Shown: piece after piece, positions 1-12,844 of the stretch
Position numbering within the stretch: the stretch's first letter is position 1
How the letters are laid out: every line of letters starts with the position of its first letter
DNA from: Prototheca cutis
Lineage: Eukaryota > Chlorophyta > Trebouxiophyceae > Chlorellales > Chlorellaceae
Direction: 5' to 3'
NCBI GenBank assembly: GCA_002897115.2
Contig: BCIH01000003.1
Span: 919,881 to 983,880 of the forward strand
DNA: 64,000 nucleotides
The notes under the pieces: model-generated
Told to the model about the DNA's origin: nothing
The model's database searches: none
Seen by the model: only the letters and a program-made list of their open reading frames with translations
Position numbers and translations under genes: made by a program

Positions 1-447
1 ACCGGCTGCCGGCCTGAGGGTCAGCACCCTGGTTTGAGGGACCTATTGTCCAGGAGCAAGCTGGATCAAATTATTTATTGTTACTTCAGAAGGAAAAGTT
101 GGCATCAAATCGTACAGATGATGAGCAAGCGGGTCCGAGGTCCGGTTTTATCAGTCTGGGCGCCAAAGTATCCGTCAAGGCACCTGCACACATCGCCTCG
201 GCGAGCGCATGTCGCGAGAGCGAAATGACCGTCAGAAACAAACGGCTCAAGCATAGAGTCATGCGAGAAGAAAGCAAGCGTATCGTGATCTTCAATTGCA
301 TAGGGTGTGGCCTTGAGGCAAGGTCGGAGTGCCAGCTAGGCAGCCAGTGTCTGGGATACAAGAATGTGGACATACTTGCAGGCATACGAAGGCCGCGATG
401 TTGCCAGCACACTCGCATAGCCTGGTCACCCCACATCCGCAACCTTG

Positions 448-1560
448 TCATCTGTCCCTTGACCTGGAACTGAGTCTGCCGGCCGTAAACCCCAAAGCAA
501 GGCCTGCGAGGCCGCACGCCACTGCAGCCACCAGGATTGCTTGCTGTACCTGCCACTCCTTTTCTCCCACACGCTGCACAGATGGAGGCGCCGCTGGGTT
601 GGGCAGTGAGGCGGGTGTGCAGCAAGGAATGGCCCGAAGACCAGACGCAGCCGGCATGAGTTCACAACCACATCCACCTCACCTTCATGACTGGCGCTTT
701 CAGTCCCCTGCGACGGAAATGGGATAAACAAGCTCTGTGAGTGAGCTGACGNCCGACGATTCTCATGCCCAGCGGCTGCAAGGCCGGCAACCTGCGTGCA
801 CCCCTTCTGGCTACCGCAGCGGACACGGCACAGGGCCCCCCCCCCCCCCCCAAAAAAAAAGCAAATCCGCACACAAGCCTGCTCACTCGACAAAGGGGTT
901 GAGTACGGGGGCGAGCAGGGGCTCTACGCTCCAGACCAGGTGGCGCAACGGGTTTCGCATCGGGCCCTCAGCAATGGAGTCTGCCACCACGTCGCTGTAG
1001 GACACACGTTCCGTCGTCGATCGACTCCCCGGACCATCTGGGAAGATGCTGCTCAGCAGCGCTTCACCCACCCTAGTCATGTTAGCATGGTGGGAGGGGG
1101 GCATGCTGACGTGGCAATCACCTGTTGCCGCCATGGTGAACTGGAAACTGTGGAATTTGTTGAGCCTTCAGACAGCCCATTCCATGTGATACTTTCCATG
1201 CCTGCCAACCTGGAGAGACAAAAACCCGGATCCCTAATCCAACAACTCCCCAAAACTCCATACGCACATCTCGCCCCGCTGGCGCAACACGGGCTCATAC
1301 TGCCGCAGCTCTGCACGGTAGTACTGTTGCGCTGTGCGCTCATAGTAGAGCAGGTCGCCGCGGTGGCCGTGCATCCAATCGGGCAGATAGGACAGCAGCA
1401 TGTCCGTCCAGCTGGGGACCAGGTGGGGCGGGGACTGGGCGCGCGTGTGGGGGGAAAGGGGTTGGGTGAACCGGGTCGACAGGCAGCCAAAGCCAACCCC
1501 GGATCCGCATTCGACATCCCACCTGGGCAACGCTGGGCACGCACGAGAATCTCCATGCAT
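448..1560 (-). CDS. Small tail-anchored hypothetical protein, four exons
   Basis: I do not recognise this protein. Four exons join in phase: 1560-1523, 1411-1268, 1072-907 and 573-448, giving about 157 residues. The second exon reads like real protein (WTDMLLSYLPDWMHGHRGD, then a Tyr/Arg/Gln-rich helix). The last exon carries one hydrophobic segment (AILVAAVACGLAGLALGF) about 20 residues from the C-terminus, followed by an Arg/Ser-rich tail, so a tail-anchored membrane protein is inferred. An alternative donor at 886 would break frame with the last exon. The start at 1560 is the only upstream ATG that splices in phase, and an earlier exon is possible. The gene is divergent from the dehydrogenase at 2030. 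Confidence 0.5.
836..860. repeat. C16-A9 tract inside an intron
   Basis: Sixteen C followed by nine A on the plus strand. In the sense of the minus-strand gene around it this reads T9-G16, about 45 bases after the donor at 906. It is one of a recurrent class of intronic tracts in this window. Confidence 0.9.
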
Positions 1561-2029
1561 GGATACTCCGCATTGAAAAACCTCTAAGCATGTGAGCGCA
1601 CCTCCTCGTTGCCCTGCTCGGGCTTTCCCTTGGCACCCATTCGACCTTGGACACACCCCGGCCTTCAAAGATTACGCCATTCGGCCCTAATCCGCAGGAA
1701 TGGGTTTGCCCATGGAGATGAGATGTATAGAACTAATACTGCATGATCATCCCATTCGCAGAGCGTGCATGCTCAGGAGGCAATGGCGATCCATTATCCC
1801 GATCGGATCTCTGGAGTGCGCGCGGGCGACGAATGAGCGTGTCGTGATGCCGGCTTCCGAAAAGGGCAGCGTCAGCACGGCGCCATATGACGCAAGCCAA
1901 CCAACACCGAAAATATTTCCAAATCTACTGCGATTAATAAACCACACGTTTTGACGCATTCACAGTTGATTGTGCATTTGCCCCCCCCCCCACACATAAG
2001 GCTGCACGGTCCGTCCTTTTCCCACCACC
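1561..2029. promoter_or_regulatory. Divergent intergenic region
   Basis: This 469-base space separates the minus-strand gene starting near 1560 from the plus-strand dehydrogenase starting at 2030, so it should hold both promoters. I see no clear TATA box or operator. A run of 11 C ends about 40 bases before the dehydrogenase ATG, probably in its 5' leader. Confidence 0.4.
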
Positions 2030-2436
2030 ATGTCGCTGGCGACGCTGCTCAAAGGCCGTGTGGCCCTGGTCACGGGTGGGTACGGTTTGGAGGGTGTGCT
2101 GTGGTCCGTGCGCATTGTGGCAAGAAATGCAGCAACCTAACTGACGGGTCTCCCCCGGCACGGCGCAGGATCGAGCACCGGCATCGGTTATGGCATCATC
2201 AAGACGCTGTCTGCCGCGGGCGCCACCACCGTCATGCACGGCCTGCTGCCCGAGGATCAGCTCCGCGCCAAGGCGGAGGAGCTGTCCAATGTCACCGGAA
2301 ATGAAGTGACCACGGAGGCTGCCAACCTCATGAACCCTGCCGAGATCAGGTGGGTGCTTTTCTACTAAGGGAAGCTGTGGTCACGACGGTGGCAGGCTTG
2401 TGACATCTCCCCCGGCAAACCCCAAATCCAACACCC

Positions 2437-2467
<31 letters not shown>

Positions 2468-3187
2468 AAAAAAATGCTTACTCAAACCACAGGGAAATGG
2501 TGCGGTCGGTGCAGGAGCGCCACGGCAAACTGGATATTTTGGTGAACAACGCCGGTATCCAGTTTGTTGCCCCGGTGCAGGATTTCCCCGAGGACAAGTG
2601 GGATGCGATCGTGCAGATTGTCATGAATGCACCCTTCCACGCCTCCAAGGCCGCCCTGCCGGCCATGCTGGACGCCGGCTGGGGCCGCATCGTCAACACA
2701 GGTGCGCGGGTACAGGGGAGGAGAGGGATGGGGCTTCAGAGCGCCACTGCCCCGNGGTGGACCGTCACGTTCCCCCCAACCACAACCAATCCATTCATCT
2801 CTTTTTTTTACACACCGGAAAACAGGCTCCATGCATGCACTGGTGGCGAGCCCATACAAGAGCGCGTACAATGCGGCCAAGCACGGTGTCGCGGGTTTTA
2901 CCAAGACCCTGGCGCTGGAGGTGGCGACCAAGGGCATCACGGTGAATGCGGTGTGCCCGGGATACGTGATGACGGAGCTGATCGAAAAGCAGCTGGACAA
3001 CCAGGCCGCCACGCGCGGCATCTCAAAGGAAAAGGTCATCACCGACGTTCTGCTTGTCGACCAGCCCATCAAGCGATTTGTCAAGGCCGAGGAGATTGGA
3101 GCCATGGTGCGCCACCTGTGCACTGACGACGGCGCCGCCATCACGGGGGCCTGCCTGTCTGTCGACGGTGGCTGGACCGCGCGCTGA
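2030..3187 (+). CDS. BDH: 3-hydroxybutyrate dehydrogenase-like SDR
   Basis: Short-chain dehydrogenase/reductase, 265 residues, in four exons: 2030-2075, 2169-2349, 2493-2701 and 2826-3187. The Rossmann motif TGSSTGIG is at residues 15-22 and is split by intron 1. NNAG follows in exon 3, and the catalytic Ser with Tyr-x-x-x-Lys (YNAAK) is in exon 4. The C-terminal part (GYVMTELIEKQL, then DQPIKRFVKAEEIG) and the ending GACLSVDGGWTAR are typical of D-3-hydroxybutyrate dehydrogenases, which interconvert 3-hydroxybutyrate and acetoacetate with NAD. SDR membership is certain; the substrate is inferred from similarity. I see no obvious targeting peptide. Intron 2 holds a C24-A17 tract just before its acceptor. 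Confidence 0.85.
2434..2474 (+). repeat. C24-A17 tract before an intron acceptor
   Basis: Twenty-four C then seventeen A, ending 18 bases before exon 3 of the dehydrogenase. It is the longest sense-orientation C(n)A(n) tract in the window and sits where a polypyrimidine tract would be. Confidence 0.9.
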
Positions 3188-4032
3188 GGGGGTCGGGTTC
3201 CTGGGGCAGTTTTTTTTATGATCGAGCGAGACGTCTGCGTGCAGCCTGAGGGCTGCGCCAAGTTTTGATGCCGGCTCGTTGTGCCCCCAAATCTTTTGTA
3301 AGTGTGTGGGAGAGCAGTCAAGACGTCAATCACGAGCTATATCGAACGTGGGCTGGTTCGGGTCCGGATGATCTTACGCACCCCCAGGGTAAACGAAGCT
3401 GGCGGCATAATGGTCACACGGAGATCGTACGAGATCCTTCGCGGTTTCTTCAAGGAAACCGGCAACCCTTGCACATCGCTCCAGCCACCGTGTTGCCAAC
3501 AACCAGCTCAAGATTTGTGTTAAGGAGCGTCAGGCGCAGGCCTGACATAGAGTCGTGCTGGGGTGTTGCCGCTCTCTAGCAGGAAGGGTCGCCTGGTCCT
3601 AGCCGGGCTAGGTCGGCACTGCACCAAATTCGAGCTCGGTTCGCCATGGTGCGTCGACGCGGTGTTTCCCTGCCTGTCCTTGGCACATGTGCATTCCGTT
3701 GTGCGGCATATTCGTGTGCAGAGGGCAAACGCGGTCCTGCTGTGGTCGCCATGTGGGGCAGAGCACTGGCGGTGTGTATGGTAGGCCTCCTGCCCAGCGA
3801 TACAGCTGTCCCCTTGCGTCACAGGCCGGGGGAGCCGCCTACACGGATCCTGGCTTAAAGGAGACCCTGCTCGATGTAATGCATGGTTGGATGGGATCAG
3901 GGTTGTTCTCCTGTTTGTAGGACACACTTTCACTGCATGGATGGCACGTGTGCTTCGCTGGGAAACGCTGTAGCCCCAGGGAACGTGGCTACCATCCGGG
4001 GCAATCCACCCACCAACAACCCACTTTCATAG
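3188..4032. other. Intergenic region upstream of MLO
   Basis: This stretch lies between the dehydrogenase stop and the first recognisable MLO exon. A short coding start at 3937 (MDGTCASLGNA) could be the MLO N-terminus, but I could not fix a donor in phase with the acceptor at 4032. Nothing else is supported here. Confidence 0.4.
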
Positions 4033-7000
4033 ACGCCCACGTACATCATAGCAACGGTGTTCTTCTTTTTCACGGTGGTGTCGCTCCTGTTTGAGCTGGT
4101 GCGGCAGTCGTGCTGTGCCAGGCGCTTTTGAGGGTCTGAAGCAACTTTGAGGTTGGGCTCGGTGGACTTGGACGATCCGTGTGCATGTTCCAGAGCATGC
4201 TGGCCTCAGCCATACCCATGCCAACAGGGCGTGGAGAAGCTAGACCACTTTTTGGAGAAGAAGGGACGGCCAGGGCTGCAGATTGGTCTGCGGCGGCTGG
4301 TGGGGGAGCTCACGCTGCTGGGGTTTGTGTCGCTCATCCTCATGCTGTTCCAAAGCTCTCTTACTGCCATATGTGGTAGGGTATGGGGTGGAGTGTGATG
4401 GGACTGGTGGAACGAGGGGTGGAGATTGGGTAAAGTCTTGAAAAGGCAGCCTACGGTCAGTCTAGGGCCTCTGCATGATGCCTGCACTGCCCGTTGTTTA
4501 TTTTTGTTTGCAGGCTGTCCCTCGTGGTTACCAGCACAGCCACGGAGTTATCGTCATGTTGGGCTATTCCATTACATGCTGAGCGCCTGTTCGCTGCATC
4601 CTTTGCTTTACTGTGCAGTACCGTATTCGTCTACAATGGCGACATGGACGTTGCTGGGCAACGTAGACGGCTGCCCCTGCTGCTTGTCCGACATGCCTGT
4701 CTCGGCTTGTGCCCAGGTGCAGGAGGGNATCCTTTTTTTCTGGCATGTGAGCACAAGATGAGCTGGGAGTTGACGACGGCACGAACTTTGAATGAGATGA
4801 CCTGCCCTGCTTAGGCAAGGGTCTTAGGTGGGATTTCCCCCCGCCTGTTCGTTCGCCCACTGGAATGCCTGGACATGTTTACGACGAAAGAGTCCCACCA
4901 CTGACACGTTCATGTCCCTACTCCCCCCAATCCACACCCACACATTACAGATGGCCCAGGGCTGCCTGTTTGACTCGGACGACTTGAGTCCCTACTGCGG
5001 CTGCCACAACAGCACGCATGGCTACCCGGACATTGACGACGTTGCCAGTGCCAGCGACGANGGCGACGAGTGCATCGCCTTTCAGGACGGGGAGCACATC
5101 TTCATGGAAGCCTTGCTGTACATCAGCGCCACTACGACTGCAAAGGGGCTGAACCTCACCATCCCAGAAGTCTGCGACTTGCTGGAAGCAGGCATCGCCA
5201 CGTCAACACCACCTCCTCCGCCTTCTACACGTGAGCAGTCGCCGAACGACGGTCGCCGGCGGCTGCTACAAGGATCGGAGAGCACCCTGCCGCTACCGCC
5301 AGCGCCGCCTCCTCCGGGACTGTGGCAGGGAGACGAGCAAGTGGCAAAGGACCCCACAGGCCACCACGTGTTACCCAAAGTCAAAGACTTTACGTGTGCA
5401 GGGCCTTTTCTCACGGGCGAGTGTGGGGAGGGCCACGTGCCCTTTATCAGTGCTGACAGCCTGCACCAGGTGAGGCATGGGTTCGTAGCGTGTTGCGCTG
5501 GTGTCGGGGTTGTGACTTTGTCCAACAATCTCTTGCCGGGCATCAGGTTCTGCAACAGCTGTTGGGGAGGGGGGTACCGCAAATGTTTGGGAGATCCCTG
5601 GCCTGCAAGGTTTTGCAGATGGGAGCTGCCTGTTCGTGCGCCTTTCGGCGAGTCCATCCCATTTCCCTTCTTACCCCTGCACGCATTCATGCCACCAACA
5701 CTCAATGGCCATGCTTGCAGATTCATCTGTGGATTTTCTTGTTGGCCATGTTCCATGTCGTGTGTTCTGTGCTCATGATTGTGCTGGCCGAGTGGCGCAT
5801 TCGGCAGTGGCAGCGCTGGCAAGAAGAGGATGAGTCCATTCGGAGCGAGCCGGTGCACCCTTCCGAGGCAGCCAGCCGCCGGCACCTGGTTGGGCTCAAT
5901 GGCGGCATGTCCCCGGCGAGCAGGGGGGCCTCAGCCGATGGTTTTTCTGTGAGCCAGCCACCTAGTTGGTCTCACATGGACTGCGGAGCAAAAGATGCAG
6001 ATGCACATCACGCGATGGGGCCGGAGGGGCCAGCTACAGAGCCCGGAATGTGTCTGTCGGCCTCGGAGCCGGGAAAGGCATGTCAAATGGCAGATGGTGC
6101 ATCTGAGGTGGGCACCCTGAGGAGCTGGTGGCAGGAATTCAGAGAGAACATGCGACAGCGCTGGATTTGCCGGTGCGTGTGTGGAATAATGACAACGAAT
6201 TGCGTTTGGGGCTGCCTGCAATAGACCCCTAAGAATAATGTCATCCCCCCACCAGCCCAACACACACACACACTGGGTCAGGGCCGAGGAGCTGAAGGGT
6301 CCCAAGGCCCATGTGCTGGAGGGTGTGCAGGTCCTGCTCCGGGCGTTTTGGCCAAACATGATTTCCCGCGGCGAATTTGTGCTGATCCGGCAGTCTTACA
6401 TGGCGACATATGGCGTGGCGCCACCCTTTGACTTTGTGGCCCTGGTCCGGCAGTGCCTGGAGCTGGATGCTGCGCGGCTCGTGGGCATCACCCCGGACAT
6501 GTGGCTGGTGGTCATCCTGTTGGTTCTCCTGTCTGGCCTCATTGGCTGGCTGGGGGCCCTCATGGTCGCGGTGTCCGGGGTCATGATCCTGGCCGTCAAC
6601 GTCCGCCTCTGTTATGTCATCCGGTTCCGCTGCCGCGGCGGCCGCGCCAATGTCATGCAAGTCAACCGCAAGGTGATTTTTTTGTTTATTTATTGCTTTA
6701 TTAAGGGGGGGGGGGGGTTCAAGGAGAGGAAGGGATGAGGCAACAGCAATTTTCATCGTTGTTTCCCTGTGCACCACTATGGATTAGTAAACCCACCACA
6801 CATAACACATTCAAACACGATAAAATGCAGATCTGGAACTCTCCGCTCTTTCTGACCGTGTCCATCCGCTCAGTGGTCTTCTTCTGCTCACTCATTTACT
6901 CGACGACCGTCCTGTTTGCGTGGCAGTTTGGTGTGCACGGCTGCTTCTTCACGGGCGAGGCCGACATGTTTGGGTTTGCGGGGCGCCAGCCCTGGTGGTT

Positions 7001-7538
7001 CTCGCTCATCTTTGCCACGCTCATGCTGGCTTGGATCTCCATGGTCACCGTGCCTGCCTACTCCCTCGTGCTCAACGCCTCGCCGGCGCAAAGTCAGCTG
7101 GGCAACAAATCGCCCTTTCTCAACGTGCGCACGTGAAGGGTTGTTCATGATGGCGACGGCGATGTTTGCGTGTCTGTCTGGGTGGGGNCCTAATGGCAAT
7201 TCCATGGTGGCAGCAGCCTGGGTGGGTTTGGTGATGGCACCCGCACGTAGTACCACCTGATCACAGCTGCCATCAAACTACTCAACTCCATGCACTCGAA
7301 CATCACACAGCCGGAGGGGGGAGTGGATGTGGAGAGTTCTAATGCCAGNATGGACACCCTCTACGCCAAGCGGAGGGGCGAGGTGGCGGCACGCAAGGTG
7401 GCGCAGGATGCACTGGCGGAGGAATGGGCACGCCTGGAGGAAGAAAAAGCGCGCCTGACTGAGCTGGCAAGGTCCCTGGGCCAGCAGGATCCATTCCCTG
7501 GAAAGAGCAACAGCTGTACTGGAAANTTTTCATCGTGA
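4033..7538 (+). CDS. MLO: MLO family seven-transmembrane protein
   Basis: MLO proteins are plasma-membrane proteins of plants and algae, now viewed as calcium channels regulated by calmodulin. Exons: 4033-4098 (TM1, YIIATVFFFFTVVSLLFEL), 4228-4375 (VGELTLLGFVSLILMLFQ), probably 4514-4716, then 4951-5469, 5721-6172, 6282-6672, 6831-7124 and 7251-7538. Family landmarks are VPFISADSLHQ-IHLWIFLLAMFHVV, the TM pair after VRQCLEL, and IWNSPLF...FAWQFG near the end. The long first loop has proline runs and an RRRLLQ segment. The last exon does not show the usual Trp-containing calmodulin-binding helix; it encodes a charged coiled coil (ALAEEWARLEEEKARLTEL). The exact N-terminus and the 4514-4716 exon are uncertain. 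Confidence 0.85.
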
Positions 7539-7825
7539 GCAATTGATGCCTCCCCCTTGTTGCTTGCACTTTGTCATCACTGCTACTCCGTTACTGCACG
7601 CGTGGCCGCAGCAGACACTCTGCACTGTTGCGCAAACTGGTCAGCACTTGCGCTTTGTGAGCATGCATGCATGCACTCCAAGACTGTGCCCATTCTGATT
7701 GCTTGACATTTCATTCAGGTATCTCTTCATGGCAGTGCGCTCAGCAAACCACGAGCATGTTGCCACAAGTGAACTCAGTCCGGATGAATTCAGGGAAAGT
7801 GAATCCAGAGCACAGCAGGAAATGC

Positions 7826-10800
7826 TCATGCACCACGGTTCCCGCCACGTGCCTCGAGCGTGTCCATGAGCTCGGTGCACATCTTGAGAAGTGCCTCCTT
7901 CTCCGCCTGAGCCTCGGCCAACTGGTCCTCCAGCCCTGAGATGATGGACTTGTACTGCGCCTTCATCTCCGCCGCCCGCCCATTCTCGGCACGATAATCA
8001 GCCAGGCAGGCTTTGACTGCATCCAACTCCACCTTATTTTATTGGGAGGGAGAGGCGACAGTGTGGGGGATTCCATGGAGCCATCGAAATGCAGGCCTGG
8101 CATCCTGACATTGGGGCACGAAACGCCATCCTCCCACCTTGAGCGCGACGACCTCCTCCTCGCGCCGTTGGCCATCCTGTACAGCACGGTCGCGAGCGCC
8201 GCGAGCCAGTGCCGCCTCATGCACAGCGGCGTCACAGCGTTGGAGCACTGCTGCCAGTTCAGTGTCCTTGGCAGCGAGCACCTCCTCATGCCTGCGCTCA
8301 AGCTCCGCCCGTGCATTCTCGGCGGCGGCCGCCTGCTTCGACACCTCCTCCTGCTGGTGGAATTTGATTCAAAGGGTATGGTGGTGGGGGTGCACCAGGA
8401 GTGGCGTTGTGAGGCCAAGACAAAGCGGCGGAGACGATGGAGACGAATGAAAAACGTCAAGTTTCCGGACGAAACCCAGAGCCCCCGCTTGCCTCGTGGG
8501 CGGCCCGTTCCCGGGCGTGGTCCCGCTTGGCGGCTGCGATCGCGCTTTCCAACTGCGCTGCTCTCTTGTCTGCGGCCGCCAGCAGTGCAGCCTGCTCTTC
8601 AGCGGCAGCTCGAAGCGCGTCCACTTCGGTCTGAAGCACGCGGCACTTGGCTTGGACACCCACCAACTGCGCCGAGTGCCGGTCTTCCAGTTCTGCCACC
8701 GTCTGCTGGTAGCTCGACAGCAGGGCACTGGCCTCTGCACCCCATGTCTCCAGTCGAACCACCTGAAGGATTTTAATTTGGGTTTTTTCTTTGGATTGAG
8801 TGTGTACTGCAAGGGTTGGACGAGACATGAGGCGTGCGGGTTGGCATGGCAAACACCAGCGGAAATGCCGCCACCCTCCAGAAAACACACACATGCAGCC
8901 CTACAAACTGGTAGCTACCTGATCACGGAGTGCCTGGACTGCGGCAGGTGAAATGGGTGGTGATGCCAATGACTTCATGGCCTGTGCCTGATGCAGGCCC
9001 GTTGCGACCACTGGCGGCGTGGCCGCTGCCCGGGAAGCTGGTGGGAAGGCGGCCCGTGCGCTGGGCGGCCCAGCACCAGAGACCCGCTTCTCCGCGCCAT
9101 CGGCGTCATAAGTATCCATGTCCAGCATTGTGCCGGCCGCGGCCAGGGAGTATCGGGGTGGTCGGGGCTGACTCATGTGCTGAATGGTGGCCGGCGTCGC
9201 CGCCTCCAGTGCCTGCGGTAGATGAAGTGTGTTGTCATTGAGGTGTTTCATGCCAAAGGAAACAGCAGGTGGCAGTACACATGGAACGTCCATTTCGCCA
9301 TGTCGTTCAAGCAACCAAGGCCAGAAGCTTCCATGGCATGCACCTGCAACATGCGTGCGACATCAGACGTAAACTGCAGTGTAGCCGTGGCACCACAATC
9401 CGCACTCGGCGTGGTCAGCGGTGCAGCGGTGGTGCTGACCAAGGCCGGGTGGGAAATGTCAGTTGCCGGCCTTGCTGGCGCCGGGTGCTTGCTCAAAAAA
9501 GGGGCTGGCTGAAGGGTGGCTGGAGTGTCGACGGGGGGTTCCACAGGGCAAGGGGTTGTGCTCGCTGCACTCGGGGGCGGTTGAGCGCCTGCACCAGTCG
9601 TTACAGGCACTTCCTCTGCCGGACGCACGGCTGTCATCGCGGGTTCCTCCGCCTCCACAAGGACAGCTGTCACCACGGGCTCTTCCTCCGCGACCGGGAG
9701 AGCTGTCAGACCACCTGAACTCAGCACCAGCAAGCCTGCTGCCGGCGTGAGCGACAGGCGCTGAACCAGGCCCCGACCGCCGCTCTGGATGACGGGGGTA
9801 ACCCCAGGCGTGGCTTCGCCACCCGTTATGGTTGCCCTGGAAGCTGCGCTCTTGCTGCCTGTACTCCCCACAGATGCGCCGTCCTGAATCCCTCGAGCCG
9901 ACGAGAGCCGGCCATGCTGGACGCTAGAGGCAACAGCCGCCAGTTCAGCCGCCAAGTGCACGCCCTCTGAGGCCGGCGTGCCGTGCTGCAGTGCCGATGT
10001 ACCAGGCGTCGGCACCAGGGCCGAGGGCATCCGCACGCCAGAGGATCCGGGTTGTGTCAGGGCCATCGTCGAGAGCAGCGGTGGCGCTGGCGTGGCAACC
10101 AGCGGCGATGTGGGGCCGAGCCCGCTTGGAGACGGACCGGTGCTTGCCGGCGCAGTTCCAGTGGCAGGGGAAGGCAGGTCATAGGGCGCCCTGCTCCGTG
10201 CAACTGCCTCCTCAACATCTACAGTCACCGGCTCTGCAGCGTCGTCATTATCGGACTGTTGGAGGGACGGCGACACGGGGTCATGCTCGGGCAAAGGCAT
10301 TGCCTTGAGGTTGCCGGCAGTGGATGGCATTGGAGATGGTGTCTCTGGCTGCGTATGGGAGTCTCCGGCAGCCACCAGAGGGCCGCTGCTGCCGCCTTGG
10401 GCCTGTGCCACTGGGATCTCCCGCACACCAGCCTCGGACATAGGATCCTCGGCCAGAATGGGCAGTGAAGAATGACTGGCAGGAGGGCTGTTGTTGCCCT
10501 TCAGCGATGCCACAGTTCCTTGCGCCACATCCGGAACACGCGAGTCTTGCAAATGCTGGGGGGCAGATCCATGCACTGCATTGCATGCGATGCCTCCTAA
10601 CCCGGTGCTCGCTGGGGATGCCTGGGTAACAGTGAAGGCTGCGTCAACAGCCCCCACTGGAGGGTCCATACCTGCTCCTTTGCTCTGTGCTGGCACCACC
10701 TCGCTGGGTGCATCGAGCACAGGTGGNAGTGATACTGTTGGCAAAGAGGCATTGCCACCAGGCCCTTCCAACGCACCAGCACCGGAGTGCTGCAGGCTCG

Positions 10801-12844
10801 CCGGGTCCTGAGCACCTACCGCTGTCGTTAGTGCCTCAGGCTCGCCATGTTCCTCCCAGGGGTACGTCTCTGGGACCAGAATTCCCTCAGACTCGGCATC
10901 AGCAACCCCTTCTTCTGCCGGCTCCAACGGTCGGTGCGGAGAGGGTGCTGGCCCTGGTGAATCTGATGAAAGCTTGGGCGCTTCCCCAGGTTGCTGCTGC
11001 TGGCGCTGCTGCACCGTATCGGTTGTGGTCTCCCAGTGGGCTTGACCTCCAGCAGCAGCAACCGGCTGAATGCCGACCAGCACCTCTGAATCAGGCCTCG
11101 TAAAAGATGTGGTCACGATGGTGCCTGAGCTGCGACGACCTGGTTCCCTAGCAAACCTGCTGGGACCCAGGCCCATCAAGACGCCGCCAGGAAACGATGA
11201 GCGGCCAGAGGCGCTCGGTCGTAGGATGGAGTGTGACGGTGGCAGCAGTGCCGGCGAGNCGACAGCTTCAGTCATCACCGCATCTTCGCCATCGTACTCG
11301 GTGGGCGCCGGGGACGCGGCAGGCGTGGTGGACGCNGGTGAATCAAACAACCTGACGGCAACCACGGGGCTATCGGGGGCNGGAGGAGGTGGGAGCGTGT
11401 CGGTCGATGAAGCCCCACCACCCGTGGAGAGCCTTGGAATACGCGGGCCAGAGGATGCAGCGGCTGCAAACGATGCCTCCCGATCACCACTGCTGCTGCT
11501 GTTGNTCCCGCCGACAGCACTGCCGCCCACCTGCCCTGAGGAGCCCGTGGAACAGGGCTGTAGCTGCTCAGACAATGGCTGTGCCACCAAGGATGCGCTG
11601 GCAAAGTTGGTCTCCAGCGGCTGGTGGCCGACGCGTGTACTGTTGGTTCCAGCAATTCCGCCATCGACAGGGCCCGAGAGGATGGAAGAGGCGTCTGCCA
11701 CTGCAGGCAGGGGCAAGGAACCACAGCCGCTTGCCACACTCCGGCGCCNCACGGCAATCTNTTCGCCTCCATCATTGGGCCGCCGAGACGGTCGGTCCAA
11801 GGNCCCTCCAGCGAATTCGGCGGTGCTACCGACATACCGAAGTGCCGGCTCAGCATATTCGCTGGCCAGACTGCCCAAGGAAGACTCAGGCGGCGACGGC
11901 ACACCGGCAACAAATCCCTGGCCCGCGCTGGCATGTGCATCCACCTTATAGGCACCGGTGATGGGGTGTGCAGTGTAGGAGCTCCTNGGGCCCTCCGACA
12001 GCCCGGTGGCTTCCCAGTCTTCACTGTGGCCAGACGCAGTGCCCGCCTGGACTCGCCTGTCTTCGAAAACATCCTGGAGCCCATGGGAAGATGGGTCAAA
12101 AGCTTCTCCCACATGGCCTCCTTCTTCGAAATTCAGCTGCGTGCCACCAGGGACCTCTGCATCACTCGCCCCAGTCTTTCCGGCATCGCTCAGCCGGGAA
12201 CGCTGCTTCTTGGAGCTGCCGGGCGTGAGGGCCTTGAAGATGATGGAAGGGAACCGTGCCGCCTGCATGATTGGGGAAGCTGTTATCAAGTCGGACATGC
12301 AGTGAAAGTTATTAGGCGCTGGGGGCCATCGCACCAGCAGCAAATACGCATCTCCTCACCAGCAACATGTGCTCACCAAGGCCACCTTCATCCCGTTTCC
12401 AAAAGCCCCACGTGCCTGGGCTCGCAATGAACGCCTTCGCTCAACTCCAGGGGTGATTTTAGGTGGCTTCTCAGGGGAAGGCTCCCGCTCCTCTTCATGG
12501 ACCATGGGCATGACAGGCACGCCCAGCAGCTTCCGGTTGGCTCCGATGCTGACGCCACTGAGAGGGCCCCTCCGGACTGGCTGGGCCATCTTGTTCTCAA
12601 AGACGTCAATCTTCGTTCGTATGCCTCGCAGATGAGCCAGACTGGGCCGGCCAGCTGGGGCCGCGGAGGGGCCTCCATCCAGCGTCCTCAGAAACTGGTC
12701 TGCAGTCAGAGGGTCATGCTGGGAGAGCTTGGAGAGGCAGTCCCCCGCAGCGCAGACGCAAGCGCTATCGTCCCACTCATCAGCCAAACGAGTCATTTCA
12801 ACTTTAATACCTGCAGGAATGAACTCGTCCTCTGCCCCGGCCAT
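7826..12844 (-). CDS. Large disordered protein with TACC-like C-terminal coiled coil
   Basis: Six exons join in phase 0: 12844-12377, 12262-9281, 9212-8919, 8762-8493, 8350-8138 and 8032-7826, giving about 1,477 residues. The N-terminus has KIDVFENKMAQP and basic stretches. The 994-codon second exon is Ser/Pro/Ala/Gly-rich and probably disordered. The last three exons are nearly continuous coiled coil, ending in LLKMCTELMDTL, which resembles the conserved end of TACC domains (transforming acidic coiled coil, a spindle and microtubule plus-end family). The TACC link is an inference from that short similarity; another centrosomal or cytoskeletal coiled-coil protein is possible. The intron after 8493 uses a GC donor. 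An in-frame upstream Met at 12943 could extend the N-terminus. Confidence 0.6.

Noticed and set aside
10225..11961. Several long open frames on the plus strand across the TACC-like gene's large exon
   Set aside because: They are shadows of a 994-codon minus-strand exon with GC-biased codons; they have no family motifs and break at the exon joins.
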